Part shown: positions 1 to 7,500 of the stretch, in pieces
Position numbering within the stretch: position 1 is the stretch's first letter
How the letters are laid out: every line of letters starts with the position of its first letter
Origin: Chloroflexota bacterium
GTDB lineage: Bacteria > Chloroflexota > Limnocylindria > Limnocylindrales > CSP1-4
Length of the DNA: 14,023 nucleotides
Reading direction: 5' to 3'
NCBI GenBank assembly: GCA_021812735.1
Contig: JAKAMV010000156.1
Location: 1 to 14,023, forward strand
Translations under genes and position numbers: made by a program
The notes under the pieces: model-generated
The model's database searches: none
What the model saw: the letters and a program-made list of their open reading frames with translations, nothing else
Told to the model about the DNA's origin: nothing

Positions 1-114
1 CCGCGGTACTCATGCTGGCCGTCGAGCGGCGAGCGCGCGTGGCGATGGTCCGGCGGTCACCGGGGATGCATCGACGGGTCGGCCCCCATCGACACGGGGA
101 TGGTGCACCAGTGA
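1..114 (+). CDS. possible 3' end of an upstream gene (partial)
   Basis: Frame 1 is open from the left edge to a TGA at 112-114. That stop overlaps the GTG start of the next gene at 111 as GTGA, the classic translational-coupling arrangement. In this frame most third codon positions are G or C (about 33 of 37), clearly more than in the downstream gene's frame over the same bases, and the GC3 preference changes frame at 111. The visible tail ends APIDTGMVHQ and is rich in Trp, Gly and Cys. No family is recognisable from 37 residues. It may be simple non-coding leader instead. Confidence 0.4.
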   Translation, partial: PRYSCWPSSGERAWRWSGGHRGCIDGSAPIDTGMVHQ

Positions 115-1256
115 GCTCCCTGCTCGCCGACCGCCCCACCCCCGGCCGCCCCGTGCCTCGGGGGCGCTTCGTGTTCCTCGCAGTCGCGGGGGCTGCCCTG
201 CTGGCCGGCCTCACCGGCGCCCTCCTGCTCCTCGGCGTCGGCCTGCCGTCGGGCGCCGCCCGGCTCGCCCTCGCCCACGGAGAGCTGATGACGCTCGGCT
301 TCCTCGGCACGGTGGTGGCGCTGGAGCGCGCCGTCGCGCTCGACCAGTCCTGGGGCTACCTCTCCCCCGGCCTTGCCGCGGTCGGGGCCATTGGCCTGCT
401 CGCCGGCCAGCCGGTGCTCGGCAGCGCCGGGCTCCTCGGCGGGGCCATCGTGCTGCTGGCGGTGTACGCGGCCTTCGCGCGCGACGAGCGGTCGCTCCAG
501 CTGGGCGTCCAGGCGGCGGGAGCCGGCGCCTGGCTGAGTGCGGCGCTGCTCCTGGCGGCGGGGATCCCGGTCTCGAGCGCCTACCCGTGGCTCGCCGCGT
601 TCCTGGTGATGACCGTGGTGGGCGAGCGGCTCGACCTCGCGCGGCTGGGCGGCGTGGCCAACCGGGTGCGCCGCCAGCTGGTCGTGGCGCTGTGGCTGTT
701 CGTCATCGGCGTCACGGCGGCGGTCTTCCTGCCGGAGGCGGGCACGCGCATCGCCGGCGTGGCCATGCTCGCGATGGCCGCCTGGCTCGCCCGTCACGAT
801 CTCGCCCGGCGCACCGTGCACATGACGGGCGTCACGCGGTACATCGCGATCTGCCTGCTGGCCGGCTATGCGTGGCTCGCGGTCGCGGGTACTGCCTGGG
901 CGCTGACCGGCACCGCGCCGGCCCCCGCGTACGACATCCGGCTGCACGCGCTGTTCCTCGGCTTCGTGATCTCCATGGTCTTCGGCCACGCGCCGGTGAT
1001 CGTGCCGGCGGTGCTCCGCGTGCCGCTGCCGTACCGGTCGTGGAACTACGCTGCGCTAGCGCTCCTCCATGCGGGCCTCTTGGTCCGGCTGATCGGCGGC
1101 GACCTGCTGGGCGTGCCCGACGGGCTGCTCGTGGGCGGCGTGGCCAACGTCCTGGCGATGCTCGCGTTCGTGGGCGTGTCGGTGCTGTCCACTGCCGTCG
1201 AACTGCGGCGGCGGCATGCGGTGGCGGCGCGGCGCGTGGCCGCGAGCCCGGCGTGA
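111..1256 (+). CDS. NnrS-like polytopic membrane protein
   Basis: The predicted 381-residue protein is almost entirely hydrophobic, with roughly ten to twelve membrane segments. Two His-containing helices stand out: HGELMTLGFLGTVVALERA near the N-terminus, and LHALFLGFVISMVFGHAP in the C-terminal third. They recall the H-x-GF and HA-x-GF/GHxP patterns of NnrS and related haem/copper-binding membrane proteins of nitric-oxide metabolism. That is a motif resemblance only. GTG 111 is preferred over in-frame ATG 12 because GC3 bias moves into this frame at 111, GGGGA lies about 10 bases upstream, and the stop of the upstream frame overlaps it. A YwiC-like gene follows 29 bases downstream on the same strand, so the two are probably co-transcribed. 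It could also be an unrelated membrane protein of unknown function. Confidence 0.72.
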   Translation: MSSLLADRPTPGRPVPRGRFVFLAVAGAALLAGLTGALLLLGVGLPSGAARLALAHGELMTLGFLGTVVALERAVALDQSWGYLSPGLAAVGAIGLLAGQPVLGSAGLLGGAIVLLAVYAAFARDERSLQLGVQAAGAGAWLSAALLLAAGIPVSSAYPWLAAFLVMTVVGERLDLARLGGVANRVRRQLVVALWLFVIGVTAAVFLPEAGTRIAGVAMLAMAAWLARHDLARRTVHMTGVTRYIAICLLAGYAWLAVAGTAWALTGTAPAPAYDIRLHALFLGFVISMVFGHAPVIVPAVLRVPLPYRSWNYAALALLHAGLLVRLIGGDLLGVPDGLLVGGVANVLAMLAFVGVSVLSTAVELRRRHAVAARRVAASPA

Positions 1257-1285
1257 CCGCTCGCGGGCAGGCGAGAATCGGCCCG

Positions 1286-2053
1286 ATGTCCTCGCAGCAC
1301 CCCGCCGCAGCCGCCCGCCAGTGGGTGCCGCACCAGCACGGCGCCTGGGCGATGCTCGCGGTGCCGTTCCTGCTCGGCGTCGCCGCCAGTGCGGTCGGCC
1401 CGTGGCAGTTGGCGCTCGCCGTCGCTTCTGTGGCGGGCTACCTCGCCTCGGCCACCGGGCAGGCGTGGCTCCGGGCACGCCGCCGCGAGCCGTTCACCCT
1501 GCCGCTCGCTGCCTACGGTGCAGTGTTCGGCGGGCTGGGGCTGGCCCTCGTCGCTGCGTTCCCCGCCCTGCTCCTCGCGCTGGTCGTCCTCGGGCCCACC
1601 ACTGCGCTGATCGTCGCGGGCGCGAAGCCCGGAACTCGTCGAGACGCGGTGAACAGTCTCGCGCAGGCCGCGCAGGCGCTGGTCCTCGTCCCGTCGGCCG
1701 CGTGGGTCTCGGGCGCCTTCGACCCCTCGCGCGTCGCGATCGCCAGCGCTGTTGGGATCGCGTACCTGCTGGGCACGGTCCTCGTGGTCCGATCCGTCCT
1801 CCGCGAGCGCAACAGCCGCTCGTTCACCGCGCTGTCGGTTGGCTTCCACACGCTGCTGACCGTGGCCGCGCTGCCGCTCGGCCCGGCCTGGGCGGTGCTG
1901 GCGGCCGGGCTGACCGCGCGCGCCGCTGCGCTTCCGTCGGCCGCTCGGCGCCTCGCCGGGACGCCCAGGCCGCTCAAGCCCGCGTATGTCGGCGCGGTGG
2001 AGGTGGTGGCCGCGATCATGGTGGTGGCCGTCGCGTTCCTGGCGCTCCCGTAG
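1286..2053 (+). CDS. YwiC-like integral membrane protein
   Basis: This 255-residue membrane protein carries VPHQHGAWAMLAVPFLLG near its N-terminus, the hallmark of the YwiC-like family (PF14256). About seven to eight hydrophobic helices follow, with polar loops such as RARRREPF and GTRRDAVNS. The family's biochemical role is not established; Bacillus subtilis ywiC lies beside fnr and the nar nitrate reductase genes. The ATG at 1286 sits just before the conserved motif, and the longer upstream frame overlaps the preceding gene and is a shadow. A weak purine stretch (AGGCGAG) lies about 10 bases upstream. Pairing with the NnrS-like gene suggests a shared role in respiratory or nitrogen-oxide physiology, which is inference. 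A strong hairpin follows 37 bases after the stop. Confidence 0.88.
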   Translation: MSSQHPAAAARQWVPHQHGAWAMLAVPFLLGVAASAVGPWQLALAVASVAGYLASATGQAWLRARRREPFTLPLAAYGAVFGGLGLALVAAFPALLLALVVLGPTTALIVAGAKPGTRRDAVNSLAQAAQALVLVPSAAWVSGAFDPSRVAIASAVGIAYLLGTVLVVRSVLRERNSRSFTALSVGFHTLLTVAALPLGPAWAVLAAGLTARAAALPSAARRLAGTPRPLKPAYVGAVEVVAAIMVVAVAFLALP

Positions 2054-2090
2054 TCGCGAACCAGGACACCCGTAGCTGGGGCCGACGCTG

Positions 2091-2121
2091 GGGAGCCCGT
2101 ACCCGCGGGCTGCGGGCTCCC
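2091..2121 (+). terminator. strong hairpin after the YwiC-like gene
   Basis: GGGAGCCCG (2091-2099) pairs perfectly with CGGGCTCCC (2113-2121) around a 13-base loop that itself contains the palindrome CCCGCGGG. It starts 37 bases after the YwiC stop. No T-tract follows, so it may be an attenuating or 3'-end-protecting structure rather than a classic intrinsic terminator. Confidence 0.5.
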
Positions 2122-2268
2122 GGCACACGCGGGATCACGGCGAAGCGGACCTACGGGCAGGTGCGCCCGGTCTGGATGAACAGCGACCAGGTCGCAGTTG
2201 GAGCCCATGCCTCGCCCGTGGCGCCCATCGGCGTGACGCGCCGACCAGGCGGGCGCGTGGCAGGCGAC

Positions 2269-2335
2269 GCCCGGCGTTCCCCGCCCGGAGCCTTGCGCCG
2301 AGCCCGGCGTTCCCCGCCCGGAGCCTTGCGCCGAG
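2269..2335. repeat. 33-bp tandem duplication
   Basis: Two perfect head-to-tail copies (2270-2302 and 2303-2335) start CCCGGCGTTCCCCGCCCGG. Each contains a short stem GGCG/CGCC around TTCCC. The core closely resembles the 16-bp unit repeated at 13656-13751, with a one-base insertion relative to it. The unit is a multiple of three, but no convincing gene covers it. Confidence 0.9.
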
Positions 2336-2646
2336 CGGCTCAACGGTGCGCGCGGCGCACGGACGGGTCGCCACGTGCAACCGTCGTGCTGTGTGCGCCC
2401 CAGTTCACGCCGCGGAGCGCACAGACGCGTCGCCAGGCGCAGCACGCGGGCTGCCAGCGCACGGTTCAGTCGCTGGGCGCAACAGACAGACGGCCCCGGA
2501 AGACCGGCCGCTTCGCGCCTCTGGTTGCCCGACGTGTGGCGTCGCGCGCGCTGACTGGCTCCAGGCCCCCGATCGGGTGGCCTCGACCCTCGCTGGGGAC
2601 GACAGGTGGCACCGCTTGCCGGCGGCACTCGGGGCTGAACTCGGGC

Positions 2647-2652
2647 TAGACT
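2647..2652 (+). promoter_or_regulatory. -10 box of a leaderless promoter for the LLM oxidoreductase
   Basis: TAGACT fits TANNNT and ends six bases before the ATG at 2659, so transcription would begin at about the A of the start codon. The only purine run (GAGGG) touches the ATG, too close to act as a ribosome site. No good -35 box is seen at 17 bases. Confidence 0.55.
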
Positions 2653-2658
2653 CGAGGG

Positions 2659-3573
2659 ATGGACACACGACGATCTCGGCTTCGGTCCCGCCTCGGCCGC
2701 GTCGGCGTCTGGAGCTTCGCCCTGCAGGCGAACCCGTTCCCGACCGCGAAGGCGGCCCTCACGGCGTACGAGCAGCTCGGCTACCGCTCGGTGTGGTTCC
2801 CCGAGAGCGTCGGCAGCAAGGAGGCGTTCGCCCACGCGGCGCTGCTGCTCGATGCCAGCGAGCGGCTGCTGGTCGGCACCGGCATCGCCAACATCCACGC
2901 CCGCGACGCCGTTGCGATGGCACTCGGCGGGCGGACGCTGGAGGAGGCGCACCCCGGCCGCTTCGTCCTGGGCATCGGGGTCAGCCACGCGCCATCGGTG
3001 ACCGCCCGGGGCGGCACGTACGGCAAGCCCATCGAGCAGATGCGCGCCTACCTCGACGCGATGGACGCGGCGCCATGGGCCGGGCCTGCCGCCGAGCGCC
3101 CGCCGCTCGTGCTCGCCGCGCTGGGGCCCCGGATGCTCGAGCTGGCCGCCGAGCGCGCCGACGGCGCCCATCCGTACTTCGCCCCCGTCGAGCACACGCG
3201 GATCGCCCGCGCGCGCCTGGGCGCCGACCCGGTGCTCGTGGTGGAGGTGACGGCGGTCATCGACCACGACCGCGACCGCGCACGCGAGACTGCCCGGGCG
3301 TTCGCCACGCGCTACCTCGCCCTGCCCAACTACGCCAACAACCTGCGTCGGCTCGGCTTCTCCGACGACGACCTCGCGGGCGGCGGCAGCAACCGGCTGC
3401 TCGAGGCGGTGGTGGTCCAGGGCGACGCCGAGACGGTGGCAGCCCGCGTCCTGGAGCACCTCGACGCGGGCGCGGACCACGTCGTGGTCCAGCTCCGGGC
3501 GCCATCGCCTGCCGACGCGTGCCTCGAGGGCTTCGCCGAGTTGCGGGCGGCGCTGGGCAGCACCGCAGCCTGA
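2659..3573 (+). CDS. LLM-class (F420-dependent type) oxidoreductase, TIGR03620-like
   Basis: The 304-residue protein has the luciferase-like TIM-barrel layout. GRVGVWSFALQANP forms the first strand, followed by AYEQLGYRSVWFPES, then LLVGTGIANIHARDAVAMA and HPGRFVLGIGVSHAPSV around residues 70-115, LVLAALGPRMLELAAERADG near 150-170, and a C-terminal DHVVVQLRAP strand. Spacing and wording match the MSMEG_4141/TIGR03620 subgroup, which is predicted to use coenzyme F420 for hydride transfer on unknown small substrates. Length is normal and there is no signal peptide or membrane segment, so it is cytosolic. It is monocistronic: a leaderless promoter lies immediately upstream, and the next gene converges on it with an 11-base gap. 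FMN use cannot be excluded from sequence alone. Confidence 0.9.
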   Translation: MDTRRSRLRSRLGRVGVWSFALQANPFPTAKAALTAYEQLGYRSVWFPESVGSKEAFAHAALLLDASERLLVGTGIANIHARDAVAMALGGRTLEEAHPGRFVLGIGVSHAPSVTARGGTYGKPIEQMRAYLDAMDAAPWAGPAAERPPLVLAALGPRMLELAAERADGAHPYFAPVEHTRIARARLGADPVLVVEVTAVIDHDRDRARETARAFATRYLALPNYANNLRRLGFSDDDLAGGGSNRLLEAVVVQGDAETVAARVLEHLDAGADHVVVQLRAPSPADACLEGFAELRAALGSTAA

Positions 3574-3574
3574 G

Positions 3575-3597
3575 GGAGGGCCGGCTACCCGGCCTCC
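3575..3597. terminator. bidirectional terminator candidate between convergent genes
   Basis: GGAGG-G-CCGG, loop CTAC, then CCGG-CCTCC form a nine-base-pair stem with one bulged G. It lies across the 11-base gap and the last codons of the DUF2017 gene, exactly where the plus-strand LLM gene and the minus-strand clpS-DUF2017 unit meet. There is no U-tract on either strand, so it is called on position and stem only. Confidence 0.5.
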
Positions 3598-4109
3598 TCG
3601 ATCTCGGGCAGTCCGGCTGCGAGGGCCTCGACGAGCTGCTCCTCCACCCAGCCGAGCCAGAGGAACACGATGGTCTGGCCGGCGTTCGGGTCGGTCTCGT
3701 CCACCGGCTGGGCCCCGGTCTCCTCGGTCACGCCGAGGCGCGTGCCGTGGACGAGCCGCAGGTCGTTGACCGCGCCCAGCCAGGCCTGCGCGTGCGCCTC
3801 GTCGAGGTAGACCGCGTCGATCGTCTCGGCAAGCATCTCGAACCGCTCCCGGCGGACGGCCGCGACATCGGCCCCGGTGAGCTCGCGGAAGGCCGCCGAG
3901 GCGGCCGCGTCGTCTGCCACGGCATCGGGGGACAGGCGGGCCAGGCCGGTGTCGTCCCGCCCCGCCTCCGGCAGCACGTCGCCGGCAGCCTCGCGCGCGA
4001 GCTCGGCGGCGAGCGCACCCAGGATCTCGCGCTCGCGGGAGGCGAGGCGGACGGCGATCCGGCCGTCGGCGACCCGCCTGATCCGGCGCGGCGGCTCGCC
4101 TGCACTCAC
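3585..4109 (-). CDS. DUF2017 family protein (ClpS partner gene)
   Basis: This 174-residue soluble protein is rich in Ala, Glu and Arg. It has a conserved middle part ([19 protein letters not shown]) and the C-terminal stretch [22 protein letters not shown], then [17 protein letters not shown], typical of DUF2017 proteins (PF09438). Those lie next to clpS in actinobacteria. GTG at 4109 is chosen because it overlaps the clpS stop as GTGA, giving coupled translation. The in-frame ATG at 4169 would run 60 bases into clpS. Its function is unknown. The fixed pairing with clpS suggests a role in ClpS/Clp-dependent proteolysis, which is inference from context. Confidence 0.85.
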   Translation of the reverse strand: MSAGEPPRRIRRVADGRIAVRLASREREILGALAAELAREAAGDVLPEAGRDDTGLARLSPDAVADDAAASAAFRELTGADVAAVRRERFEMLAETIDAVYLDEAHAQAWLGAVNDLRLVHGTRLGVTEETGAQPVDETDPNAGQTIVFLWLGWVEEQLVEALAAGLPEIEEAG

Positions 4110-4408
4110 TCGGGCTGCATCGTCGCCCACAGACCGTGGGCGTGGAGGCGCGACACGTCGTGCTCGCACCGCTCCCTGGTCCCGGCCGAGACCACCGCGC
4201 GGCCCTCATGGTGCACCTGGAGCATGAGCCGCGTGGCGTGGGCGTGGCTGTACCCGAACAGCTTCTGGAACACGTACGTCACGTACGACATGAGGTTGAT
4301 CGGGTCGTTCCAGACGATGACGATCCAGCGGGGCGCCGCTCGGGCACGCTCACGAACGGCCTCCTCGAGGGCGGTCCCGGGCGATGCGGGCGGACGGTTT
4401 TCGGCCAT
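4106..4408 (-). CDS. clpS: ATP-dependent Clp protease adaptor ClpS
   Basis: ClpS delivers N-degron substrates to the ClpA/ClpC unfoldase of the cytosolic Clp protease. The 100-residue protein has the usual length, with a flexible N-terminal tail (residues 1-25) that enters the unfoldase. The core begins [16 protein letters not shown], where Asn34 and Asp35 correspond to the pocket residues that bind the substrate alpha-amino group. [23 protein letters not shown] follows in sense, with His66 at the conserved pocket position. The ATG at 4408 is the only start before the tail; a TACGAT box nine bases upstream suggests a nearly leaderless mRNA. The gene is coupled to DUF2017 by a 4-base overlap and lies 109 bases after the hybrid kinase on the same strand. 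Confidence 0.95.
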   Translation of the reverse strand: MAENRPPASPGTALEEAVRERARAAPRWIVIVWNDPINLMSYVTYVFQKLFGYSHAHATRLMLQVHHEGRAVVSAGTRERCEHDVSRLHAHGLWATMQPE

Positions 4409-4417
4409 CAGGCGCCG

Positions 4418-4423
4418 ATCGTA
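4418..4423 (-). promoter_or_regulatory. -10 box of the clpS-DUF2017 unit
   Basis: On the minus strand, TACGAT fits TANNNT and ends nine bases before the clpS ATG, placing the predicted transcript start within about three bases of the start codon. No clear -35 box or ribosome site is present. Confidence 0.4.
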
Positions 4424-4517
4424 CGCCGGGATGCCGGTTGCCGCGCGCCAGCTCAGGCCTCACCGACGGGCCGGCGGCGAGCCGCCGCGGCGACCGGCGA
4501 GGCCCACGGGCCCGACG

Positions 4518-7500
4518 TCAGCCCCGGCTGCTCAGCACAGCCTCGATGGCCGCGGAGAGCTGGGCCGCCGTGAACGGCTTGGTGAGCACGTGGACCCACG
4601 GCTCGTCGGCGCCGACTTCGTCGGCCAGCCCCGTGATGAACAGGACGGGCAGGTTCGGCCAGGCCTCCCGCAGGCGGCGGGCGAGATCGGGGCCCTGGAT
4701 CCCGGGCATCCGGACATCGGTCACCAGGAGGTCAGGCTGCGCGATGTCACCCGCGGCTGCTGCCGCGGCCGCAGCCGTCCCCGACGGCTGCTCCGCCACC
4801 ATCCAGCCGAGGCGGCCCAGCAGTCGCGCCAGCACGGCCCGGACGGCGACGTCGTCCTCCACCAGCAGCACGGCACCCTGGGCGGCGGTCGTCTCGCGGA
4901 CGACCCGCCCGAGGCGGTTCGACGCCGGTGCCGACTCCTCCGCCTCGGCGGCCGGCTCGTCCATGATCGGCAGGTCGACGGTGAAGGTGGTGCCGTGCCC
5001 GGGAGACGAGTCCACCGACACGGTGCCACCCGAGGCGCCCACGATGCCGTAGACGGTCGCGAGGCCCATGCCGGAGCCGCGACCCCCCTCCTTGGTGGTG
5101 AAGAACGGCTCGAAGATGTGCGGGAGCGCGTCCGGGTCGATCCCGTGCCCGGTGTCGGCCACCGTGATCCGGATCGCGGGCCGTTTCGACAGCTGGGCAT
5201 CGGGCGCCGACGCCTCGGTGGGCTCGGCGCGGCGGATCGTCACGTCGATGCGGCCGCCGCTCGGCATGGCGTCGCGGGCATTCACGACCAGATTGACGAT
5301 CACCTGCTCCAGCTGGCCGGGGTCCGCCAGCACGACGCCCGCCCGCGGATCGCGGCTCGCCACGAGCTCGATGTGCTCGCCCACGAGCTGCCGGAGCATC
5401 GGGATGAGACCGTCGATGACCTCGCCGGGATCGACCGGCCGCGGGGCGAGCACCTCGCGGCGGCTGAACTGCAGCAGCTGCCGCGTCAGGACGGCGGCGC
5501 GGTCGGCGGCGCGAATGGCCTGCTCGATGTCGGAGCGCCCCGGCGACGCCGTCGGCAGCGCGGCCAGTGCGAGGTCCGCGTAGCCTCGGATCGCGGCCAG
5601 CAGGTTGTTGAAGTCGTGGGCAACGCCGCCGGCGAGCTGGCCGACGGCCTCGAGGCGCTGCGCGCGCCGCAGCTGCTCGCGCATCTCGCGCTCGGCGGTG
5701 ATGTCCGAGAACGTGGACACCGAGGCGACGACGACGCCGTCGCGGTCGCGCAGCGGCTCCGTGTTCACCCGCAGCCACACGCGCGTGCCGTCGGGTCGCT
5801 GGGAGCTGATCTCGACGTCTCGGGATGACCTCCCGGTGCGCAGGGCGGTCATCGAGGGGCCTTCGCCCGGCCCGTAGGCCCTGCCGTCACCGTCGCGCGA
5901 GCCCCAGGCGACGCCGACCGTGTGTCCCGCGAGGCCATCGGCCTCATGGCCCAGCAGGACGGCCGCGCGAGCGTTGGCGGAGGCGACCCGACCGTCCGGC
6001 CCGACAATCACCAGGCCCTCCGCCATGGAGTCCATGACGCTGCGCTGGAAGGCTGCCGCCGAGCGCACCGCCTCGTCGGCGACCTGACGCTCGGTGATGT
6101 CCCGGATGATCGCGGTGGCGTACCGCCTGCCCTCCAGCGTCCAGCCGGCCACCGAGACCTCGATCGGGAACGCGGTGCCGTCCGCGCGGCGCCCCTCCAC
6201 CTGAGTCAGCTGGGCGGCGGCCGGGCCCGCGTCCTCGTCGGCGGGCCTCGCGGTCGCGAGGTGCTCGGCGACCCCGCCGTCGGGCATCAGCACGGTGACC
6301 GGCTGGCGGTCGAGCCCTCCCGCCGGGAACGCGAACATCCGCTCGGCACTCGGGTTCCAGCCCACGATGGCGCCGGTCGCGTCGATCGTGATGATCGCGT
6401 CGGCCGCGGAGTCGGTCACGGCGCGGAACCGCGCCTCGCTGTCGCGGACCGCCAGGTCTGCGCGCTTCTGGTCTGTGATGTCGCGGCCAACGAACGCGAC
6501 GCCGTCCTCGAACGGGAAGACGGAGAGGTCGGACCAGTAGAGGACCCCGTCCCGCTCAGTGCGCACCTCGGCGCGCCGCGGCTCGCCCTGTACGGCGACC
6601 TGCGCCACGGCGGCCTGCACCTCCTCGCCGCCGGTGAACCACAGGCCGGACGCCGGCGTCCCGGGCACCAGCTCCACGGGCACCCCGCCCAGCCAGCGCT
6701 CACGCGTCGTCCGGTTGGCGGCCACGAACCCGGCATCGCGGAAGCGGCCGTCGGCGCCGAACACCGGGCGCAGCACGCCGATGGCCTCGGGGATCTCCTC
6801 GAACATCGTGCGGAATCTGGCCTCGGACGCCCGCAGCCGGTCGGCCGCCTCGTGCTGGGCGGTCACGTCGGTGATCACGGCGAACAGACCGGGGCCGCGG
6901 CCGTCATCGTGGAGGACCCGCACCCCGCGGTCGTTCACCCAGATCCAGGCGCCGTCCGCTCGCCGCATCCGGTACTCCATGTCCCAGGTGAGCCCCCGGC
7001 CGTCCCACACGCGCACGCATGCTGGCAGGTCATCGGGATGGATCGCAGCCCGCCAGTCGTCGAACGGCGCCAGCCGCTCCGGCGAATGGCCGAGGATCCG
7101 CTCGATCTGGGGGCTGATGATCACCGGGTCGCCCGACGCCTCCTGGTACGAGATGATCGCGTCCACCCCATCGACGATGCGGCGGAGCTGCTCCTCGCTG
7201 GCGCGCAGCGCCTCGGCGGCGGCGTGGCGCTCGGTGACGTCGACGACGATCCCGAACGTCCCCTCGCCCAGTCCGTCCTCGCGCGCGATACGGCGCCCCC
7301 GGTCGAACACCCAGACGTAGTGCCCGTCGGCGTGGCGCATCCGGTACTCGAGCGCCCAGGCCGGAGGCCGGTCGTCCCACACCGCCAGGCAGCGTGGCAG
7401 GTCGTCGGGATGGATGAGGGCACGCCAGCCGTTGAACGTCGTGACGGTCGCAGGGTCGATCCCCAGGATCTGCTCCATCTGCGGGCTCGAGATGATCGGC

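Larger units (their letters stand above)
2054..2658. other. 605-base gene-free stretch with hairpin and repeats
   Basis: No frame here has recognisable protein motifs. The open frames crossing it are long GC-rich shadows that also run through confident genes on other frames. It contains, in order, a 9-bp-stem hairpin (2091-2121), a perfect 33-bp tandem duplication (2269-2335), three degenerate copies of a 25-base motif beginning GCGCAC (near 2354, 2416 and 2456; about 18-20 of 25 positions agree between neighbours), and the -10 box of the next gene. No tRNA, rRNA or known riboswitch was recognised. A structured small RNA or an eroded gene is possible but unsupported. Confidence 0.6.

Noticed and set aside
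2135..2380. Minus-strand 81-codon gene with a duplicated GARLRAGNAG segment
   Set aside because: The apparent peptide repeat is simply the 33-bp tandem DNA duplication; there is no start signal or family resemblance.
1513..4209. Minus-strand open frame of about 900 codons
   Set aside because: It runs antisense to the YwiC-like and LLM genes and has low-complexity Arg/Ala/Gly composition without motifs; typical shadow in high-GC DNA.
2346..5828. Plus-strand open frame of more than 1100 codons
   Set aside because: Out of frame with the LLM gene and antisense to DUF2017, clpS and the kinase, all of which have clear family motifs.
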